The notes under the pieces: model-generated | Database searches by the model: none | What the model saw: the letters and a program-made list of their open reading frames with translations, nothing else | Told to the model about the DNA's origin: nothing | Program-made: the position numbers and the translations under genes | In this document: positions 5,477 to 8,939 of the stretch, piece by piece | Layout of the letters: every line of letters begins with the position of its first letter | How positions within the stretch are numbered: position 1 is the stretch's first letter | Assembly (NCBI GenBank): GCA_902494945.1 | Contig: CABUVF010000080.1 | Location: forward strand, 1 to 8,939 | Direction of reading: 5' to 3' | DNA length: 8,939 nucleotides | From: an uncultured Collinsella sp. | Lineage (GTDB): Bacteria > Actinomycetota > Coriobacteriia > Coriobacteriales > Coriobacteriaceae

Positions 5477-5959
5477 TTAGTGCAGCAACTCGGTGAGGTT
5501 GCGTTTAAAGCGGGCGCGGTCTTCGCTGGTAAATGCTGCCGGACCGCGAGTGCGTCCGCCGGCGCGGCGTACCTTCTTTTCCTCGTGGCGAATAAACAGC
5601 TGCATGTCGATGGTTGCTTTGTCGTAGACGCGTCCGCGCACACCGATAGCGGCGGCATCGCGCCCGAGCACCATGCTCGCCAAGCCAATGTCCTGCGTCA
5701 CGACCACGTCGCCCGCCTGCAGGCGTTCGACAATGGCAAAGTCGGCGCTGTCGGCGCCCACGCTCACGTCGAGCGTCGTGACCCAAAAGCCGCGTCGCGC
5801 GTGCTCGGCATCGCGCGGGTCGTCGCGGCGAATGTGCCGTTCCAGGTTTTGCGTGCTGTTGCCGGCGATAACAACGGCGACGCCCGCCCGCCGCGCGCAG
5901 TCAATCGACTCGCGTGTGACCGGGCAGGCGTCTGCATCAATAAAGAGCGTTCGTGGCAT
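5477..5959 (-). CDS. yaiI: UPF0178 (DUF188) family protein, YaiI/YqxD-like
   Basis: This 160-residue soluble protein is near the usual family length of about 150. It begins with the family signature FIDADACPVTRESI (6-19). Family-typical blocks follow: VVIAGNS (29-35), the acidic-containing VSVGADSADFAIVERLQAGDVVVTQDIGLA, GRVYDKATIDMQL (108-120), a basic GGRTRGP stretch, and a C-terminal FKRNLTELL. The fold is related to PIN/NYN nucleases, and conserved Asp residues suggest metal binding, but no activity is established as far as I know. The ATG at 5959 directly abuts the TAG of the upstream gene, with no clear Shine-Dalgarno, so translation is probably coupled. A terminator follows 2 nt after the stop. 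Confidence 0.93.
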   Translation of the reverse strand: MPRTLFIDADACPVTRESIDCARRAGVAVVIAGNSTQNLERHIRRDDPRDAEHARRGFWVTTLDVSVGADSADFAIVERLQAGDVVVTQDIGLASMVLGRDAAAIGVRGRVYDKATIDMQLFIRHEEKKVRRAGGRTRGPAAFTSEDRARFKRNLTELLH

Positions 5960-6562
5960 CTAGCGCACCAGTTTGCCAAACTGAATGGCGCGAACAATGA
6001 GCGTCACGCCAAACACCAGCAGCGCGGCACCGCTAAAGATGACGAGCATCTTGGCCGACCACAGCGGATAGATAAACACGAACATGCCCGCGATGATGGA
6101 GAGCGCGCCGCTCAGGATGGCGAGGGCGCGGTTGGCGGAAAGCTCGGATTCCAGAATCGACATGACGCCCTCGACGATCCAGCCAAAGCCGGCGACGACC
6201 ACCACTAGCGTGGTGAGCGTCGCGGTCGAGAAGGCCTGGTTGCGCAGGATTATGACGCCGCCCAGAATGATGAGCAGGTTGGAGATGATGCTCGTAACGC
6301 GCCAGCCGGTGGGCAGCAGCGGCTCGAAAACAGCGGTAAACAGCCTGATCGCGGCCGTGATCACAAAGTAGATGCCCAAGACGGTCGTCAGGAAGACGAG
6401 GGATTTGGCGGGCGCAAACAGCAGTGCGATGCCGGCGACGAGCGCCAAGACGCCCGTGATGGCGTAAATCCAGCGCACGGCCTTGACGGCCTTGCCTGCC
6501 ATGCTTTTCTCGTCAAATCCAAACGCGCTCGATTGCTTGTCATCGTTCTTAAAGATGCCCAT
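5960..6562 (-). CDS. HdeD-like (DUF308) membrane protein
   Basis: This 200-residue protein has six predicted membrane segments at about 31-50, 54-75, 91-107, 114-134, 146-165 and 171-191, and a short polar N-terminus. The DUF308 repeat appears three times: GVLALVAGIALLFAP (37-51), NLLIILGGVIILRN (95-108) and GALSIIAGMFVFIYP (152-166), each opening a membrane hairpin. E. coli HdeD belongs to this family and is linked to acid resistance; in Gram-positive bacteria the role is unknown. AAAGGAG lies 6 nt before the ATG at 6562, a good start. It is the first gene of a leftward pair with the UPF0178 gene; the two have no evident functional link. The promoter should lie in the 233-bp divergent gap to the nitroreductase but I cannot place it. 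Confidence 0.88.
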   Translation of the reverse strand: MGIFKNDDKQSSAFGFDEKSMAGKAVKAVRWIYAITGVLALVAGIALLFAPAKSLVFLTTVLGIYFVITAAIRLFTAVFEPLLPTGWRVTSIISNLLIILGGVIILRNQAFSTATLTTLVVVVAGFGWIVEGVMSILESELSANRALAILSGALSIIAGMFVFIYPLWSAKMLVIFSGAALLVFGVTLIVRAIQFGKLVR

Positions 6563-6795
6563 GATGTCTCCTTTCCGTGCGGCGTAAGCCGTAGCTCTTG
6601 CAACCAGTATCGCCCAAGGGCGCCGTCGCGTGGGGCGGGAAGGGCGAATGGGAGCCTCATCTTCCCGAATTGTTACCTTTGTTCCCGTTTGGATGCGGAA
6701 TATTCAACAGGTGTGGAACATTGCGCCGCTGTGTGTAATTGCCTACGTTTTAGGTTAGATTTTCTTAAGAACAATTGGCTTTTATTGGGGGTCTT

Positions 6796-7467
6796 ATGAA
6801 CGAAGCTGTTCCCGCGGCGCCGGTAAGCGCCGAGTCGATGGCAAAGCAGGGTTGCGAAAAGCTTGGCCTGGACACGTTTGACGCGCTGGTCCGCCGCGCC
6901 CGTACGTGCCGCCGTTTTGACGAGTCCATGCGCGTGCCGCGCGAGTTTTTGCTCGAGCTGGCGGAACTGGCGCACCTGGCTCCCTGCGGCGCCAATGCTC
7001 AGCGTCTGCGTTTTCATGTGGTGAGCGGTGCCGAGGATTGCGCGCGTGTATTTGATGAGCTTGCATGGGCCGGCGCGCTTAAGGATTGGTCGGGTCCTGC
7101 CGAGGGCGAGCGTCCGACCGGCTACATCGCGATTCTTGCCGAGCGCGCTGTTCCGGGTAAGCCCGCCGCGCCCATCACCGAGGTCGACACGGGCATTGCC
7201 GCGCAGACGATGATGCTCGCCGCTCGCAGCGCCACGCCCGAGGTGGCAGCCTGCATGTTCAAGGCCTTTACGCCCCACGCGATCGATGCTATGGGGCTCG
7301 ATAACGACAAGTATGAGCTCAAGCTGATCATGGCTTTTGGCGTGCCGGCCGAGACGCAGATGATCGATGCGATCGATTCCAACCCCGACGGCTCAATTAA
7401 TTACTGGCGTGACGATGCGCAGGTGCACCACGTACCCAAGCGCCCGCTCGCCGACGTGCTGGTGTAG
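6796..7467 (+). CDS. Nitroreductase-family FMN-dependent oxidoreductase
   Basis: This 223-residue soluble protein probably reduces nitro or other electron-poor compounds with NAD(P)H via FMN; the substrate is unknown. Family marks are the R33-R34-A-R-T-C-R-R-F41 entry motif (FMN phosphate contact), LAPCGANAQRLRFHVV (61-76), and EVDTGIAAQTMMLAA (129-143), the dimer and flavin helix. Further marks are KLIMAFGVPAE (176-186) and the tail SINYWRDDAQVHHVPKRPL. There are Cys residues at 20, 39, 64, 82 and 153. I chose the ATG at 6796, preceded by GGGGGT. An in-frame TTG at 6775 has no ribosome-binding site. It is divergent from the HdeD-like gene and 82 nt ahead of the first histidine phosphatase. 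Cotranscription with the phosphatases is possible, since the hairpin between them has no T run. Confidence 0.9.
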   Translation: MNEAVPAAPVSAESMAKQGCEKLGLDTFDALVRRARTCRRFDESMRVPREFLLELAELAHLAPCGANAQRLRFHVVSGAEDCARVFDELAWAGALKDWSGPAEGERPTGYIAILAERAVPGKPAAPITEVDTGIAAQTMMLAARSATPEVAACMFKAFTPHAIDAMGLDNDKYELKLIMAFGVPAETQMIDAIDSNPDGSINYWRDDAQVHHVPKRPLADVLV

Positions 7468-7499
7468 CTGAGCGTCACCGCGGCGTGATCAGACGGTAA

Positions 7500-7534
7500 A
7501 CCACCACAAAGGTGCCTGTCCCCTTTGTGGTGGT
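7500..7534. repeat. Perfect 13-bp palindromic hairpin between nitroreductase and phosphatase genes
   Basis: Arms 7500-7512 (ACCACCACAAAGG) and 7522-7534 are exact reverse complements with a 9-nt loop (TGCCTGTCC). There is no T run on the right, so it is not a normal rightward terminator; on the left only three A precede it. It ends 3 nt before the purine-rich Shine-Dalgarno of the next gene. The core GGTGCCTGTCCCC looks to me like a short palindrome seen scattered in various bacterial genomes; this is recollection, not a search. Confidence 0.75.
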
Positions 7535-7536
7535 AC

Positions 7537-7545
7537 GAGGGGAGG
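7537..7545 (+). promoter_or_regulatory. Ribosome-binding site deciding the GTG start at 7550
   Basis: GAGGGGAGG-type purine stretch ends about 4 nt before GTG at 7550. It fixes the start of the first histidine phosphatase as GTG GCA GAT CTG, which places the RHG motif at residues 8-10 as expected for the family. The preceding perfect hairpin could keep this site accessible or restrict it. Confidence 0.7.
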
Positions 7546-7549
7546 GTGT

Positions 7550-8092
7550 GTGGCAGATCTGTATTTGGTGCGGCATGGGCAGACTGAGCTCAATGTGCAG
7601 AGCATTTTGCAGGGCTGGCACGATTCGCCGCTTACGGCGCGCGGGCGCGAGCAGGCGCTGGCGGCGCGTACGGCGTTTGCGGCGCGTGGCGTGGCCTTTG
7701 ATCATGTGTATTCCTCGCCGTTGGGCCGGGCGCGGCATACGGCCGAGCTTATCGTTGGCGAGGGCCGTTCCATTGAGCTGGTCGATGACCTGCGTGAGTG
7801 GCATTTTGGCTCGCTGGAGGGCACATCAAATCGCGAGATGCCGCCGCAGCCCTGGGGCGATTATCCGGTGGCCTTTGGCGGTGAGTCGGAAGTGCAGCTT
7901 CAGTCGCGCATGGTCGCGGCGCTGTCCCGCATCATGGCCAGGCCGCAGCACGACTGCGTGCTGGCGGTTTCCCACGGCTCAGCCTGCCAGGAGTTTCTTG
8001 AGTATGTGACTGGCGGGGGGGAGCTACCCGACAACGGTGCCGTGCTTCATTTTGGCTATTGCGACGGTGCGTTTTCGCTCCTTGATTGGTAA
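7550..8092 (+). CDS. Histidine phosphatase superfamily protein (phosphoglycerate-mutase-like), paralogue 1
   Basis: This 180-residue cytoplasmic protein is a branch-1 histidine phosphatase. LYLVRHGQTELN (4-15) holds catalytic R8-H9. YSSPLGRARHTA (54-65) holds phosphate-binding R60. LREWHFGSLEG (81-91) holds the proton donor E83. AVSHGSA (139-145) holds the second His, H142. All catalytic positions are present, so it should be active via a phospho-histidine intermediate. The substrate cannot be told; cofactor-dependent mutase activity is unlikely at this length. It starts with GTG. It lies 17 nt before a close paralogue sharing QGW-DSPLT, LREW-FG and AVSHGSA blocks, so the pair arose by tandem duplication and is very likely cotranscribed. 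Confidence 0.9.
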   Translation: MADLYLVRHGQTELNVQSILQGWHDSPLTARGREQALAARTAFAARGVAFDHVYSSPLGRARHTAELIVGEGRSIELVDDLREWHFGSLEGTSNREMPPQPWGDYPVAFGGESEVQLQSRMVAALSRIMARPQHDCVLAVSHGSACQEFLEYVTGGGELPDNGAVLHFGYCDGAFSLLDW

Positions 8093-8109
8093 CGAACGAA
8101 AGGACCCCT

Positions 8110-8745
8110 ATGAATAAAGATCTGTATCTGGTCCGTCATGGACAGACGATATTCAACCTTAAGCGTATCATTCAGGGGTGGAGTGACTCGCCGCTCACAC
8201 AGCTGGGCTGCGATCAGGCGGCGCGTGCCGGCATGTTCTTGCGTGCGCGCGGCATTGAGCCCGACCACGCCTACACCTCTACGCTGCACCGCACCGAACA
8301 GACCATCGCCAACTTGTGGCCGGGCTTGGCGTACGAGCGCCTGGACGGCCTGCGTGAGTGGTTCTTTGGCGACTTTGAGGCCGAGCGCGTGATGCTCATG
8401 CCCGAGCGCCCGTGGCGCGATTTCTATCGCCAGTTTGGCGGCGAGGGTCAGGTGCAGGTGCGTGAGCGCATGGTGACGACGCTGACCGAGCTCATGCGAC
8501 GCCCGGACCACGAGTGCGTCCTTGCGGTGAGCCACGGATCGGCCATCAAGGAGTTTTTGGACCACGTGAGGGGAGCGGCGGCCGACGAGCGCGAGCGCGT
8601 GCCGGGCAACTGCTCGGTGCTGCATTTCGTGTTTGACGACGAGGCCGGTACGTTTGAGCTGATTGAGATTTTTACGCAGGAGGATTACGCGCGCGAGCTG
8701 GGTCTTGAACCGCTTGTGGTTACTGCAGGTCCGCAGCGCGGATAA
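8110..8745 (+). CDS. Histidine phosphatase superfamily protein, paralogue 2
   Basis: This 211-residue protein is a tandem paralogue of the gene just upstream. Catalytic residues are R9-H10 in LYLVRHGQT, R61 in TSTLHRTEQT, E83 in LREWFFGDFE and H142 in AVSHGSAIKEF. Relative to paralogue 1 it has an extra acidic, Arg-rich insertion (about 155-167) and a 30-residue C-terminal extension. The EG after the donor Glu motif is replaced by EA (E90-A91). I chose the ATG at 8110, preceded by GAAAGGA at good spacing; an upstream in-frame start at 8086 lies inside the previous gene's end and has no ribosome-binding site. The 17-nt gap suggests an operon. Substrate unknown. Confidence 0.9.
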   Translation: MNKDLYLVRHGQTIFNLKRIIQGWSDSPLTQLGCDQAARAGMFLRARGIEPDHAYTSTLHRTEQTIANLWPGLAYERLDGLREWFFGDFEAERVMLMPERPWRDFYRQFGGEGQVQVRERMVTTLTELMRRPDHECVLAVSHGSAIKEFLDHVRGAAADERERVPGNCSVLHFVFDDEAGTFELIEIFTQEDYARELGLEPLVVTAGPQRG

Positions 8746-8788
8746 CGCGAGCGTGGCGGCACGGGTCGCCGGCATAACTTCTCGATGC

Positions 8789-8828
8789 AAAAGGGGCGGA
8801 GATGCATGTACCTGCTGCATCTCCGCCC
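8789..8828 (-). terminator. 13-bp perfect hairpin after the phosphatases, terminator-like on the minus strand
   Basis: Arms 8794-8806 (GGGCGGAGATGCA) and 8816-8828 pair perfectly around a 9-nt loop. Read leftward the stem is followed by C then TTTT; read rightward it is followed by ATTACAG, with no T run. It therefore fits best as a terminator for a leftward gene beyond the window, and may also stabilise or end the rightward phosphatase transcript 48 nt after its stop. Confidence 0.6.
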
Positions 8829-8939
8829 ATTACAGTCTGAAATAGGCCATCGATAAATTTCGATAGCGAGCATTCGGCGCATTGCCTACGATACGGGCAA
8901 GCCCCGAGGGGCCGCCGATCGGGCGCCTCCGGATGGCCG

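Noticed and set aside
6775..6795. Upstream TTG start for the nitroreductase
   Set aside because: No Shine-Dalgarno precedes it, while the ATG at 6796 has GGGGGT just upstream and the family motifs all lie downstream.
8086..8109. Earlier start for the second histidine phosphatase
   Set aside because: It overlaps the end of the preceding gene and lacks a ribosome-binding site; GAAAGGA precedes the ATG at 8110.
8056..8820. Leftward 254-codon frame over the second phosphatase
   Set aside because: Antisense shadow of a gene with all catalytic histidine phosphatase motifs.
8901..8912. GCCCC/GGGGC mini-hairpin as part of a riboswitch or structured RNA
   Set aside because: The stem is 5 bp and the context is cut by the window edge; I recognise no known RNA family in the visible part.

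Overview
The window looks like chromosomal DNA from a GC-rich, anaerobic gut actinobacterium of the class Coriobacteriia, most likely Collinsella or a close relative. This rests on overall base composition and codon choice, on the lineage flavour of the 396-residue endonuclease-domain protein, and on general gene content. It is an inference, because no rRNA or other taxonomic marker is present.

Layout, left to right. (1) Positions 1-1200 hold a leftward metal-resistance unit. A zinc-sensor-type ArsR/SmtB repressor comes first, then a free-standing 72-residue heavy-metal-associated (HMA) domain protein, then the start of a CadA/ZntA-type P1B ATPase that runs off the left edge. A consensus sigma-70 promoter (TTGACA-16-TATAAT) is embedded in a perfect 23-bp inverted repeat that is very likely the repressor's operator. 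A third, diverged operator copy and a GC-rich hairpin lie just before the ATPase. (2) Positions 1195-1543 are non-coding and carry two inverted copies of a ~42-bp repeat. (3) Positions 1544-2734 encode an AT-richer leftward protein with a DUF559/Vsr-like endonuclease domain, followed upstream by about 350 bp without a gene. (4) Positions 3084-4052 encode a leftward DnaQ-like (DEDDh) exonuclease. Divergent from it, 4224-5312 encodes a putative ArsP_2-type heavy-metal exporter with a His-rich loop. (5) Two strong back-to-back intrinsic terminators (5322-5474) separate the exporter from a leftward two-gene unit: an HdeD-like (DUF308) membrane protein and a UPF0178/YaiI protein, joined by an abutting TAG-ATG. 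(6) Positions 6796-8745 run rightward: a nitroreductase, a perfect 13-bp hairpin, and two tandem paralogous histidine phosphatases. A last hairpin at 8789-8828 closes the block.

How the genes fit together. The ArsR-HMA-ATPase set is a coherent zinc/cadmium/lead efflux system. The His-rich exporter about 3 kb away may also handle a transition metal but has no visible copy of the same operator. The other genes look like ordinary housekeeping or accessory functions. I found no tRNA, rRNA, CRISPR array, transposase or phage gene. The least explained parts are the endonuclease-domain protein, the inverted repeat pair beside it, and the operator/hairpin arrangement of the metal operon.
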